A DNA stretch of 64,000 bases, from NCBI RefSeq assembly GCF_001698225.1, contig NZ_CP016594.1, positions 5,394,001-5,458,000 on the forward strand. Reading direction: 5' to 3'. The stretch is from Gordonia terrae. GTDB lineage: Bacteria > Actinomycetota > Actinomycetes > Mycobacteriales > Mycobacteriaceae. Numbering within the stretch: the first letter of the stretch is position 1; each line of letters starts with the position of its first letter. Position numbers and translations under genes: made by a program. Shown in pieces: positions 10,006 through 19,531 of this stretch. The notes under the pieces were generated by a model. That model saw nothing but the letters and a program-made list of their open reading frames with translations. It had not been told where the DNA came from and made no database searches.

Positions 10006-11652
10006 TCAGAGCGGCCCGGTGGGTAGGTGACGGCGGACCAGCTTGCCGGTGGGGTTGCGCGGCAGCTCGTCGGTGAAGACGATGTCGCGCGGCACCTTGT
10101 ACCGGGCCAGGTGACCCTTGACGTGGGCTTTGATGTCCTCGGGCGTCGGGTTGGCGTGTTCGGCGACGACGATGAAGGCGCGCAGGCGTTTTCCGTACTC
10201 GTCGTCGTCGACACCGATGACCGCGACATCGTCGATGTCGGGATGGCGGCCGAGGAGGTTCTCGACCTCGAGCGGGTAGACGTTCTCGCCGCCGGACACG
10301 ATCATGTCATCGTCGCGGCCGTCGATGTGGAGGAGTCCGTGCTCGTCGAACCGGGCCATGTCGCCGGTGGACATGTAACCGTCGATGATCTCCTTGTTGC
10401 GTCCGTCGGTGTACCCCTCGAACGGGGCACCGTTGCGCACGAACAACCTTCCGCGCACGTTGGTTCCGGAGATCCGCTTGCCGTCGTCGTCGAAGAGCGC
10501 CAACCGGCTGGTGACCGGCGCGCGACCCACCGTGCCCGGCGCCAGGCGGAGCTCCTTCGGTTGCGCGACCGTCGCGATCGCCACCTCGGTCGAGCCGTAC
10601 AGGTTGTAGAGCACGTCGCCGAAGGTGTCCTGCACTGCTTCCGAAAGTGTCGGCGACAGTGCGGAACCCGCGAGCACGATGATCTTCAGCGACGACACGT
10701 CGTACTTGCCGATGACATCGGGGCCGAGCGCGACCATGCGGTGCAACATGGTCGGCACCGCCACCAGTACCTCCGCCTTGTGTTCGGCGATCGCCGCGAG
10801 CGTCTTCTCCGCATCGAACCGGCGCATCACCACGGTCTTGTTTCCCAGGGCGGTGCCCACGCCCCAGAGCGCGAACCCGGTGGAATGGAAGATCGGCGAC
10901 ACGATCACCATGGAACTGCGTTGCGGAATCGGGATACGGTCCAGGAGAAGAGCACTGGCGAACGGTGACATCTTCGACCGCTGAGCACCCTTCGGCAGGC
11001 CGGTGGTACCGCTGGTGAGGATGACCAGCCCGCCCCACTCTGCCGGTTCGGGCGGGGTGGACGTGTCGCCTCCGGAGACGATGTCGTCGAGGGTCCGGAC
11101 GGCGTCGCCGATCGGGCGGTTGCCGTCGATCCAGGTGACGATGCGCAGGGTGTCGGCGGGCAGGGAGTCGGCGAGGTCGGTGAACTCCTCGTCGTAGAGC
11201 ATCGCGACGATCTTCTCGCGTTCAGCGACCTCGGCGAACTGGGTCTTGCCGAATCCGGTGTTCATCATGGCGAGGCGGAACCCGGCCTTGCCCGCGGCGC
11301 TCATGGTGGTCAGCAGGCCACGATGGTCCCGCGCGATGACACCGATGACCGCTCCGGGCTTGATCCCCGACGACAGCAGGTGGTTCGCGAGCGCGTTGGC
11401 GTGTGCGTTCAGTTCACCGAAGGTGAGCTCGCCGTGTTCGTCGGCGACCGCTCCGGCCTCGGGATACTCGTCGGCCCCGTGCGCCACTGCTGCCGCGCAC
11501 GGGCCGATGATCTTGGCACGCTTGACCGTCGTCAACAGTTCCTTGGGTCGCGTCGGATCCACCAGACCCGCCCGCCTGAGGACCTTGAACGCGCCGAACG
11601 CGTCCTGCGCCGATTCGACCACCGTGCCGACTGCACCGGTCACCGAGACCAT
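10006..11652 (-). CDS. Acyl-CoA synthetase (FadD-type AMP-binding enzyme)
   Basis: A 548-residue member of the ANL adenylate-forming superfamily. The phosphate loop TSGTTGLPKG and the motif YGSTEVA are present. The hinge region SGGENVYPLEVENLLGRHPDIDD and the C-terminal catalytic Lys in RNPTGKLVRR complete the fold. It would activate a fatty or other carboxylic acid to its CoA thioester through an acyl-adenylate. ATG 11652 is chosen because a good ribosome site (AAAGGTGGGG) precedes it; the longer frame is Arg-rich. It stands alone, converging on pnkp through the repeat array. Chain-length preference cannot be read. Confidence 0.9.
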   Translation of the reverse strand: MVSVTGAVGTVVESAQDAFGAFKVLRRAGLVDPTRPKELLTTVKRAKIIGPCAAAVAHGADEYPEAGAVADEHGELTFGELNAHANALANHLLSSGIKPGAVIGVIARDHRGLLTTMSAAGKAGFRLAMMNTGFGKTQFAEVAEREKIVAMLYDEEFTDLADSLPADTLRIVTWIDGNRPIGDAVRTLDDIVSGGDTSTPPEPAEWGGLVILTSGTTGLPKGAQRSKMSPFASALLLDRIPIPQRSSMVIVSPIFHSTGFALWGVGTALGNKTVVMRRFDAEKTLAAIAEHKAEVLVAVPTMLHRMVALGPDVIGKYDVSSLKIIVLAGSALSPTLSEAVQDTFGDVLYNLYGSTEVAIATVAQPKELRLAPGTVGRAPVTSRLALFDDDGKRISGTNVRGRLFVRNGAPFEGYTDGRNKEIIDGYMSTGDMARFDEHGLLHIDGRDDDMIVSGGENVYPLEVENLLGRHPDIDDVAVIGVDDDEYGKRLRAFIVVAEHANPTPEDIKAHVKGHLARYKVPRDIVFTDELPRNPTGKLVRRHLPTGPL

Positions 11653-11981
11653 GTCCACCCCACCTTTCGCGGCTGGGCCGCGTTGTCGCCTTCTTCTGGT
11701 CCGGCTGCGCTGTCGACGCACCTCTGGTCACCTTCGTCACCAGCCGCGATACAGGTGCAGGATATTGCCGACGCCGACGAACGATGTCCGTTTCGCCCAA
11801 ACCGGTGTGCGCACTGCTGTATTCACGACATCTCGCGCCGAGGCCACCGTTCGCAGCCCCGATCGCGGGATCAGCGAGCGGCGAACTCGTGGCGACAGGC
11901 TACCAAGTCTGACAACTCACGTCATCAGATTGGAGCCTCCCCACTGACTGTCCCGAGTCGAAGCCCCCACGCCCTCTCGCG
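11653..11981. other. 329-bp intergenic stretch with no recognisable gene
   Basis: This space lies upstream of the acyl-CoA synthetase and downstream of the DUF222/HNH gene. Open frames here are short, Arg/Ser-rich and lack ribosome sites, so I call none. Next to the synthetase start there is a short hairpin (CGCGGC/GCCGCG near 11671-11684) in what would be its leader. No convincing promoter hexamers were found. Confidence 0.5.
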
Positions 11982-13675
11982 TCAGTATGGCGGCGGGTCC
12001 AACCGGTCGAGTTCTTCGCGGGCTTGTTTGTTGCGGGCGCGTTCGTGTCGCCGGCGGGCCAGTTTGGCGTCGAGTCGGCTGTGGGTGCGCTCGGGGTTGT
12101 CGGCGGACGCGATGATGTGTGGGGTGGGTGGGGCTTGGGCTGCTTGTTCGAAGCGGATGCGCCGCAGGTTGGGGAAGGTGTCTTCTAACGTTTCGGCGTC
12201 TCCGGGAACGGTGACGCCTTCGGGGGTGAGGTATTCGGTGACCAGCCGGCCATCCGGGTCGCGGTACTGCTCATCGATCCAGTCGCCGTGGGTTTTGAGG
12301 AGGTGCCCGGCGCGGCATTTGGCGTTGAGGTTCTCACTCGAGGTTGCCCCGCCCTGGGTGGGGTGGGTGTGGTCGTACTCGGTGACGTGGTCGAGATCGC
12401 AGTCGAACGCCGAACGGGTACAGCCGGGTTCGGTGCAGTATCCGTCCCGGACGCGCACGAAATCGGCGCACGCCCCGGTGGGCCGATACCCGTTACCGGG
12501 ATGGGTCGCCGGATACACCACCGCCACCGAAGCAGCGGTATCGGTTGTGCTGTCAGGTGTCTTTGCGGCGGAATGGGTGTCGCCACCTGTGCGGGTTTCC
12601 GCAGCCGACGCCGGACGCTGCGCGGTCCGCTGTGCATCGTCGAGGCTTGCGAGGTAGGTGGGTTGGGTGCGGGCCGGGGTGACCGGAGTGAGGGTGGCAT
12701 CAGGGCGGGCGGCGAGGTCACGCACATGCTCATCGGAGATGATGCCGTGCTCGTCGAGGAACCCCACCCCCGGCGCTCCGGCCAGGGTCGCAGCATCGGT
12801 GACCACATGAATCACGACCTCGGCACGGACCGCGTCGAGCACACTCTGCGGGTCCTGGATGACGGCGATGCAGGGCTCGTCGTCGTCGCACTGACACTCG
12901 AAGCTGGTCCGGGTCAACAGCGCGAACATCGCATCGGACTGCCGTATCCCTTTGGTGCGGCCGTCTCGCTTGCAGACCGCGTCAGCGAGAATGCCAACGG
13001 CTTTGGCCGCGATTCGTACGTTCTCTGCCGACATCACTGCGGTCAGTTCGGCGGTCCCGTCAGGCAGTTCATGGGTCCACACCCCACGCTTGTCCAGGGC
13101 ATCTTTGCGGCGTTCACGCACCGCATCCGGATCATGACGAAACACCAGCCGATCGACCATGTCCCGCAGGCGGGCCCGGTCCCACACCCCGTGCGGCGGC
13201 GCAGCGTTGCGGCGATCTCGGCGTCGAGGACCGGAGTGATCGGGTCATCGGCGGGGATCAACTCGGTACGCGAGAGGATCAACCGGATCTGCCACTGCGA
13301 CACAATCCCGTCCCGCAGCGTCTCCGCGGTGTCCGGTAACCGGTCCCGCAGCGCAATCGCCTCATCGATCAGAACTTCAGCTTGCCGACGCGACACCCCG
13401 CCCTGGCGGGCGATACGGGCCGCGCAGTCGGCGTGGCCGTCCATCACAAACCCGTCGGCGGTGGTGGTGACCAGACGGTCGGCCATCACCGCGATCGTCT
13501 GATACCGGTGCCATGCCAGATAGGACTCGCCGCGTCGTGTCGCGTCGAGGCCGGCCATCAACAGCACCATGTCGGTCTCGCCAGCACGGGCAGGATCGAC
13601 CCCGGCGACGAACTCGCCCGGCAGATCGGTCCACACCGCCACCACGCACCCCCCGACACGCTGACCCCGACCCAC
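11982..13675 (-). pseudogene. DUF222/HNH endonuclease-like gene split by a -1 frameshift
   Basis: Two frames together make one protein of the DUF222 plus HNH family (the 13E12-repeat type). The N-terminal DUF222 part is read from 13675 as far as IAATLRRR, near 13190. The continuation VWDRARLRDMVDRLVFRHDP lies in the neighbouring frame, from 13187 to the stop at 11982. Restoring one base in the G-run (13186-13193) joins them. The C-terminal part has an HNH-like Cys/His set: CTEPGC, DHV, NLNAKC and GHLLKTHGDW. Such genes are multicopy and often decayed in relatives. A sequencing error in the G-run would give the same picture. Confidence 0.8.
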
Positions 13676-13799
13676 CCCAGGCCGGGGCGTGATCTGTTAC
13701 CCACCAATCTAAACGCCGCCACCGACGATTCCGGAGATCAGTCCACAAGCTGCACGCGACATACCGGATCTGTTGTTGCGCAGCCGCAATGGCCGACAG

Positions 13800-13925
13800 G
13801 TGGTTTCGACTCGGCGCCTCGCTACGCTCGGTGCCGGCTCAACCAGCGGGAGGGCGGCTCAACCAGCAGCGAGGGCGGCACCCCGACGCCCGGAGGTGGC
13901 CCAGCCAGCAGAAGGGCGGCTCCGC
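13800..13925. repeat. GC-rich intergenic repeats of a second family
   Basis: GGCTCAACCAGC occurs twice, followed each time by a GGGAGGGCGG or GCGAGGGCGG block. A degenerate third copy (CCCAGCCAGCAGAAGGGCGG) follows. Upstream, a small dyad (CGCCTCGCTACGCTCGGTG) leads into the first copy. The element lies between the start of the DUF222 gene and the stop of an acyl-CoA dehydrogenase gene. It differs from the GAGGAGCG family. No coding potential is apparent. Confidence 0.65.
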
Positions 13926-13931
13926 CGACCA

Positions 13932-15008
13932 TCACACCGACGTCGCGCGAGCCCGTCCGAGCATCGCGTGGGCGACGGTGTCGACGTGCACGGCGTGGTC
14001 CTGGAACAGCAGCTGATCGGTCTTGGCCCGCCGGAAGTGATGATGCAGCGGGTGCTCCCACGTGAACCCGATGCCGCCGTGGATCTGGATGGCCTCCTCG
14101 GCGGCGAACATCGCGGCGCGCGAGGCCAGCACCCGTGCCGAGGCGGCACGCTCGGCCAGTTCCACGTCGTCGAAGCGGTCGGCGTCCGCAGCGTCGAGGA
14201 CGGTTGCCTCAGCCAGTTCGGTGGCCACCAGCATGTCGACGAGGCGATGCTTGAGCGCCTGGAACGACCCGATGGTCCGGCCGAACTGTTGCCGCGTCTT
14301 CGCGTAGTCCACGGTCATCTCGAGGCACTGGCGGGCAATCCCCACCTGCTCGGCGGCCAGCGCGATCATCATCAGCGAGCGCGCCCGGCCCAGGCGTTTC
14401 GCGAGCTGCGGACCCGACACCCGGACCGCTTCCGCGCCCGCGAACTCGACGCAGGCGAACTCCCTTGTGAGATCGAGGCTTTCGCGCACATCGCGGCGGA
14501 CTCCGGCAGCGCCGCCCTCCACGACACCCAGCTCCACCCCCGATGCGCTGTGCGCCACGACCACCAGCACGTCGGCCGACGCGGCGTCGAGGACGACGTC
14601 CTGACGACCGTTCAGGAGGAGCGTGCCCCGCTCGGAGAGTTCGGCGTCGATCGACGAGGACACGACCGCGGAACCGCAGACGAGCGCCGCACGACGCTCA
14701 CCGGTCACGATGGCCGGCAGCTGCGCTCGCCTGCCCTCGTCGTCGGCGGCGTGGAGCAGGGTGAGGCCGGCCATGATCACCGACGAGAGATAGGGCGAGG
14801 AACCGAGACGGCGACCGTGGGCGGTCATCACGACCGACGCGTCCTTCAACCCGTATCCGGCCCCGCCCAGGTCCTCGGGGAACGGGATCTCGGTCAGGCC
14901 GAGCTCCCGAATCGACGACCAGAGATCCTGTGCGGGAGCGTGATCCGACCACGCATCGGTGAGGGCAGCCTGTAGATCGCGCTGCTCCACGGTGAGTTCG
15001 ATGGGCAT
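13932..15008 (-). CDS. Acyl-CoA dehydrogenase, short subunit
   Basis: A 358-residue flavoprotein of the acyl-CoA dehydrogenase family. It opens MPIELTVEQRDLQAALTDAW. The C-terminal half has VDYAKTRQQFGRTIGSFQALKH and QIHGGIGFTWEHPLHHHFRRA; the Glu in GFTWEHP is the likely catalytic base. ATG 15008 has an AGGAG site. It lies 8 bases after the 401-residue paralogue, which lacks that GFTWEH motif. Adjacent unlike FadE pairs in actinobacteria often form alpha2beta2 heterotetramers acting on bulky CoA esters, which I infer here. Substrate unknown. Confidence 0.88.
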   Translation of the reverse strand: MPIELTVEQRDLQAALTDAWSDHAPAQDLWSSIRELGLTEIPFPEDLGGAGYGLKDASVVMTAHGRRLGSSPYLSSVIMAGLTLLHAADDEGRRAQLPAIVTGERRAALVCGSAVVSSSIDAELSERGTLLLNGRQDVVLDAASADVLVVVAHSASGVELGVVEGGAAGVRRDVRESLDLTREFACVEFAGAEAVRVSGPQLAKRLGRARSLMMIALAAEQVGIARQCLEMTVDYAKTRQQFGRTIGSFQALKHRLVDMLVATELAEATVLDAADADRFDDVELAERAASARVLASRAAMFAAEEAIQIHGGIGFTWEHPLHHHFRRAKTDQLLFQDHAVHVDTVAHAMLGRARATSV

Positions 15009-15016
15009 GTGTACTC

Positions 15017-16222
15017 CTAGCGGGGTTCGCGCGGCAGTCCGAGGCCGCGTTCGCCGATGATGTTCCGTTGGATCTCGTCCGAGCCGCCCGCGATGCGGTA
15101 GCCGGGTGCGCCGAGTAGATGCTCCGACCATGCGAAGGTGTCGGACTCACCGGTGTCGGCGATGATCCGGTCGCCGAGAAACGATGCTGCCGCGTCGCCG
15201 ACGCGCTTCAGGTTCTGCGTCCACACGAGTTTCCCGATGGAACCCTCGACTCCCGGGACGGCACCGGCGCGCTCACGTTCGGCGTAGCGCGCCACCATCA
15301 GTGCCGCTGCCCGTTCGTAGATCGCGGCGTCCCCGAGGCGCTGCCGGACAAGCGGGTCGTCGGACAGCCCGAGACGGTCGACGAGACGAGCGAGATCGAC
15401 GCTGTTGCCACCGGCACTGACGATTCCGGCGCTGGAGTTCCGTTCGAAACCGAGTGTGGTGAGCGCGACCTTCCATCCGTCGCCCTCGGCACCGACCCGC
15501 AGGGAATCCGGCAGCTCGACATCGGACAGGAAGACCTCGTTGAACGTCGATCCGCCGGACATCTGCCGGATCGGCCGGATCTCGACGCCGGGCGTGTCCA
15601 TCGGCACCATGAATGCGGTCATGCCCTTGTGTTTCGGCACCGACCGGTCGGACCGGGCGATGAGCAGACCCCACTCCGAGAATTGCGCGCCGGAGCTCCA
15701 CACCTTCTGGCCGTCGATCCGCCAGGTGTCCCCGGTACGCACCGCTTTCGTCGACAACCCGGCGAGGTCCGAACCCGCTCCGGGTTCGGAGAACAGCTGG
15801 CAGCACAGCTCGTCCGCGCGCAGGAACGGGCGGACGAACCGTTGCCGCTGCTCCTCGGTGCCCAGCGCGTGCAGGGTCGGCGCGACCAATTCCACTGTCA
15901 CCAAGACATTCTCATGGCGTTCGGGCGTCTGGTACCCGCGTTCGAGATTCACATAGACGCGTTCATGACCCGCTGTCAGGCCCGGGCCGCCCCAGTCCGG
16001 ACCCCAGGTGATCGCGCCGAAGCCCGCGTCCACGCGTCGTGCCTGCCAGGCCCGAGCCGCGTCGATCAGCGCGCGTTCCTCGTCGTGGGTCCGGTTGTGG
16101 AAGATGGCGTAGTTCGGTTCGTGCTCCTGTGTAGCCCGCGCGGGGAGTTCCGCGTCGAGCCAGGACCGTGCCTGGGTTTCGTAGTCGTCGAGCGTGATCG
16201 CGCCCGGCATCGTGGTCGTCAT
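15017..16222 (-). CDS. Acyl-CoA dehydrogenase, long subunit
   Basis: A 401-residue acyl-CoA dehydrogenase. FAD-site features are QLFSEPGAGSDLAGL and WRIDGQKVWSSGAQ. The C-terminal helix region is YRIAGGSDEIQRNIIGERGLGL. The N-terminal stretch has the charged, longer form seen in sterol- and acid-ring-type FadE proteins. It sits in an operon after the CoA ligase (64-base gap) and immediately before the shorter paralogue (8-base gap). The pair plausibly performs the first alpha,beta-oxidation of the acid that the ligase activates. Confidence 0.9.
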   Translation of the reverse strand: MTTTMPGAITLDDYETQARSWLDAELPARATQEHEPNYAIFHNRTHDEERALIDAARAWQARRVDAGFGAITWGPDWGGPGLTAGHERVYVNLERGYQTPERHENVLVTVELVAPTLHALGTEEQRQRFVRPFLRADELCCQLFSEPGAGSDLAGLSTKAVRTGDTWRIDGQKVWSSGAQFSEWGLLIARSDRSVPKHKGMTAFMVPMDTPGVEIRPIRQMSGGSTFNEVFLSDVELPDSLRVGAEGDGWKVALTTLGFERNSSAGIVSAGGNSVDLARLVDRLGLSDDPLVRQRLGDAAIYERAAALMVARYAERERAGAVPGVEGSIGKLVWTQNLKRVGDAAASFLGDRIIADTGESDTFAWSEHLLGAPGYRIAGGSDEIQRNIIGERGLGLPREPR

Positions 16223-16286
16223 TCTCGTTGTCCCTGTCCTGCTCGGTGTGGCGGTCGTACTCGGAGTTTCACTGACGCAGCGCTTC

Positions 16287-17963
16287 TCATCTCTCGTGTG
16301 CAGCGGAGATGGTCACGGCCTGCATCTGTGGCGGTGTGACCGCACGGTCGCGCGTCCAGTCGCGGAGGGCGAATTTCTGGATCTTCCCGCTCGCCGTCTT
16401 CGGCAGGGAATCGACGACGAAGATGCTCTCCGGAACCTTCTGCATCGCGATTCCTCTCGCGGAGAGGAACTCCCGTACCTCCTCGAGTGTGAGATCGACG
16501 GCGTCCCGGGTGACGACGAAGGCGCACCCACGCTCTCCGGTCCGGGGATCCGGCCCGGCGACGACCGCGATCTCGGTGACGGCGGGGTGTTCGCTCAATT
16601 CGTTCTCGACATCGTGCGTGCTGATCTTCTCGCCGGACCGGTTGATGATGTCCTTGATCCGGCCGGTGATGTGGATGCCGCCCTGGGCGTCGAAGTAGGC
16701 GAGATCCCCGCTGCGGAAGAACCCGTCGGCGGTGAAGGCCTCCTCGTTCAGCGAGGCGTCGAGGTATCCGAGACAGGTGTCGGGTCCGCGCCAGAACACC
16801 TCCCCGACGACGCCGGTCGCAGCGCCGCCCCCGGCTCCGTCGGACACGATGACCTCGGTCGGGGCCAGCACGCGTCCATCCGTGCCGGTCCGCAGGTACG
16901 GATCATCCGATCTGTTCGCCGACGTCACCGAGGGTCCCTCCGTGGCCCCGTACATCCGCGTGACGGTGCCGAGCACCTCGGTCGCCCGGGTCACCAGCGA
17001 GTCCGGGATGTCGGCGCCCCCGCAGATGATGTACCGCACCGACGGGGTCCGGACGCCCCGCACGGTGGCGGCCTCGAGCAGGCCCCGCAGGAACGGCGTT
17101 GCGAAGATCATGAAACTCGCGTTGTTCTCGAGCACCCTGGTCAGCGCGACTTCGGGGTCCCACACGTCCTGCAGCACCACCGGCGCACCGAGCAGGAACG
17201 GCAGGGTCAGGGCACAGTTCACCCCGGTCACGTGCGTCACCGGTGACGGGTTGAACACGACGTCGCGCTCGTTGAGCCCGAACGTTTCGATCATCGAGCT
17301 GTTCTCGAAGACCAGCGTGTTGTGACTGTGCAACGCCCCCTTCGGGTCCGCGGTCGTTCCCGACGTGTACAGCAGCAGGCAGACGTCGTCGGGATCGGCG
17401 CGGGGCAGCGCGCGCACGGTCTCGATCATCTCCGGCGTCGCGGAATCGATCAGCGACATGAGGTCGACAGCCCCGGCGTCCGAGGTCGCGCGTCCGGTCG
17501 TCACCACCAGCTCGAGTTCCGGAAGTTGCTGCCGCAGAGAGGCATACATGGCCTCGTGATCGAAGCCCCGGTGCGTTCCGGGAACGAAGGCGGCCTTGGT
17601 TCGTGCCTGGCCCAGAATGAAACCGACTTCACGCTCGCGATAGATCGGCACGATCGGGTTCGCGACACCGCGAACCCGGTGGATCGCATGGAAGACGACG
17701 ACCGCGTCGGCGGAGTTCGGGAGCTGGAAGGACACCACGTCCCCCGGTCGGACGCCGCGGTCGTACAGCGCGGCGGCGAGGCGCAGGGACTCGCGCTCGA
17801 CGTCGGCAAATGTCAGTCGCCGGTCACCGTCGATGATCGCGACGACGTCCGGATACAGCGCGGCGGCGCGCTCGACGAAGTGGTCGACGGTCTTGTCCCG
17901 CCAGTGGCCCGCCGCCCGGTACTGCTCGGCGAGGTCGGGATGTGGAGAGTGCGTGGGACGCAT
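16287..17963 (-). CDS. AMP-dependent acyl-CoA ligase
   Basis: A 558-residue ANL-superfamily CoA ligase. LLYTSGTTADPKGALHSH is the phosphate loop, YGATEGPSV the adenine motif, SGDLAYFDAQGGIHITGR the hinge Asp-Gly region, and Lys in LPKTASGKIQKF the catalytic lysine. It resembles cyclohexanecarboxylate- and medium-chain-type ligases more than the ligase at 10 kb, but the acid is unproven. ATG 17963 has an AGAGGA ribosome site. It heads the minus-strand operon with the two acyl-CoA dehydrogenases and is divergent from the MHS transporter, sharing a palindromic promoter region. Confidence 0.9.
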   Translation of the reverse strand: MRPTHSPHPDLAEQYRAAGHWRDKTVDHFVERAAALYPDVVAIIDGDRRLTFADVERESLRLAAALYDRGVRPGDVVSFQLPNSADAVVVFHAIHRVRGVANPIVPIYREREVGFILGQARTKAAFVPGTHRGFDHEAMYASLRQQLPELELVVTTGRATSDAGAVDLMSLIDSATPEMIETVRALPRADPDDVCLLLYTSGTTADPKGALHSHNTLVFENSSMIETFGLNERDVVFNPSPVTHVTGVNCALTLPFLLGAPVVLQDVWDPEVALTRVLENNASFMIFATPFLRGLLEAATVRGVRTPSVRYIICGGADIPDSLVTRATEVLGTVTRMYGATEGPSVTSANRSDDPYLRTGTDGRVLAPTEVIVSDGAGGGAATGVVGEVFWRGPDTCLGYLDASLNEEAFTADGFFRSGDLAYFDAQGGIHITGRIKDIINRSGEKISTHDVENELSEHPAVTEIAVVAGPDPRTGERGCAFVVTRDAVDLTLEEVREFLSARGIAMQKVPESIFVVDSLPKTASGKIQKFALRDWTRDRAVTPPQMQAVTISAAHER

Positions 17964-18024
17964 GGTGTTTCCTCTGGGAACTCTTGCCGATTGCTCGTGT
18001 CGCGTTCTACAGTAACCCACGTCT

Positions 18025-18047
18025 CACTAAATATGTACATATTAGTG
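18025..18047. promoter_or_regulatory. Palindromic operator candidate between CoA ligase and transporter
   Basis: The core ATATGTACATAT (18031-18042) is a perfect 12-bp palindrome, flanked by CACTAA on the left and TTAGTG on the right, out of register by one base. It is AT-rich in a GC-rich region and lies between divergent starts at 17963 and 18080. The TGTACA core fits the GT-AC half-site pattern of FadR-type GntR operators. Similar cores occur at 43923 and 55133. Confidence 0.6.
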
Positions 18048-18079
18048 CTCCCAGCGCCCTTCCCTCAGAAAGAGACCCC

Positions 18080-19399
18080 ATGGCAACCCAGGATCAACGG
18101 AGCCGGCGTGCGGTGATCGCCGCCGGCGTCGGAACGGTGGTCGAGTACTACGACCTGACGGTGTACGCATACCTCGCGGTGGTGGTCAGCCCGCTGTTCT
18201 TCCCGAGCGACGACCCGACCGCGTCCCTGTTGTCGAGCCTCGCGGTGTTCGCGTCGGCGTACCTCATGCGGCCGATCGGCGGCATCTTCTTCGGCCGCCT
18301 CGGCGACCGCTTCGGCCGCAAACGCGCGCTGCTGGTGTCGGTCATCCTGATGGGTGTGGGCACCACGCTGATGGCCCTGCTGCCGACGTACGCCGCGGTC
18401 GGGGTCCTCGCGCCGATCCTGCTGGTCGTCGCCCGGCTGCTGCAGGGCTTCTCCGCGGGCGGCGAGCTCGGTGGTGCGCTCACCTATGTCTACGAGGTCG
18501 TCGGACCGAAGCGCCGCGGCCTGGGCGGGTCGATCGTCGCGCTGGGATCGAACAGCGGCTTCGCGCTCGCCGCGATCGTCGTGGCGACGACCTCGGCACT
18601 GACCTCCGAGGCACAGATGGACAGCTGGGGCTGGCGAGTCCCGTTCGTCGCCGGACTCCCGCTGTTGCTGCTCTGCCTCTGGCTGCGGACCCGCATCGAG
18701 GACTCGCCGGAGTTCACCAAGACCGCCGAGCGTCGCGAACTCCCGAAGGCACCGCTGCGAGAACTGTTGCGCAGCCAGCCGATCCAGGTCCTGCAGGTAC
18801 TCGGTCTCGGTATCGCGCAGAACGCGACCGGGTACATGGTGCTCACCTACATCGGCATCCATCTCGTGCGTGAGGGCGGTTACAGCCAGACCGCGGTCAC
18901 CTGGACCGCGGCCGGTGTCATCGTGTTCGTCGCCGCATGCATGCCGATCGCGGGACTCCTGGTGGATCGCTACGGAAGTCGACCCGTCCTCATCGCCGGC
19001 CTGCTGACGGCGGCGACGCTCGCGTACCCCGCGATGGCCCTGATGACCGGGCACGGCCTCGCGGTCGCGGCCCTCGCCTTCGCGGTGTTCGCGCTGTGCA
19101 CCCCGCTGATCCAGGTCGCCACCGCACCGTTGTTCCCGTCCTTGTTCGACACGAAGGTCCGTCTGACCGGCGTGGCGCTCGGCTTCAACCTCTCGACGGT
19201 CCTGGCCGGCGGCACCGCCGCGTACATCGCCACGTGGCTGATCGACCGCACGGGCAACTCACTCGCGCCCGCCTACTTCCTCATCGGCGCCAGCGCGATC
19301 GGACTGCTGACACTGATGACGATCCGGCGGAAGGCACGGGCCCTCGGGGACGCCACCGACGCCACCGGCGACGCAGTGGCTGCCCCCGCCCGTTCCTGA
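18080..19399 (+). CDS. MFS transporter, metabolite:H+ symporter (MHS) type
   Basis: A 439-residue inner-membrane carrier with about 12 hydrophobic segments. The MHS signature is clear: VVEYYDLTVYAYLAVVVSPLFFP near the N-terminus, then the loop 2-3 motif GRLGDRFGRKRAL. The family takes up carboxylates, betaines or aromatic acids with protons. ATG 18080 is chosen because the longer frame runs through the operator and the divergent ligase start. Its position opposite a ligase plus two dehydrogenases suggests it imports the acid they degrade. Confidence 0.9.
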   Translation: MATQDQRSRRAVIAAGVGTVVEYYDLTVYAYLAVVVSPLFFPSDDPTASLLSSLAVFASAYLMRPIGGIFFGRLGDRFGRKRALLVSVILMGVGTTLMALLPTYAAVGVLAPILLVVARLLQGFSAGGELGGALTYVYEVVGPKRRGLGGSIVALGSNSGFALAAIVVATTSALTSEAQMDSWGWRVPFVAGLPLLLLCLWLRTRIEDSPEFTKTAERRELPKAPLRELLRSQPIQVLQVLGLGIAQNATGYMVLTYIGIHLVREGGYSQTAVTWTAAGVIVFVAACMPIAGLLVDRYGSRPVLIAGLLTAATLAYPAMALMTGHGLAVAALAFAVFALCTPLIQVATAPLFPSLFDTKVRLTGVALGFNLSTVLAGGTAAYIATWLIDRTGNSLAPAYFLIGASAIGLLTLMTIRRKARALGDATDATGDAVAAPARS

Positions 19400-19442
19400 C
19401 CCGAACGGCGCCATCCGGTACCCGAGGGGCGAATCCGACGAA

Positions 19443-19482
19443 ACGGACGCGGGCCGCCACCAAGCGTGTGGTCCGCGTCCGT
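19443..19482 (+). terminator. Strong hairpin after the MHS transporter
   Basis: Perfect arms ACGGACGCGG (19443) and CCGCGTCCGT (19473), with an inner CCAC/GTGG stem that extends the hairpin. It lies 44 bases after the transporter stop and 50 before the next start. No T-run follows. Confidence 0.7.
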
Positions 19483-19531
19483 GTGGGCATACTGTTCGAG
19501 AACTCGATCCCCTCGAACCCCGGAGGTTCCC

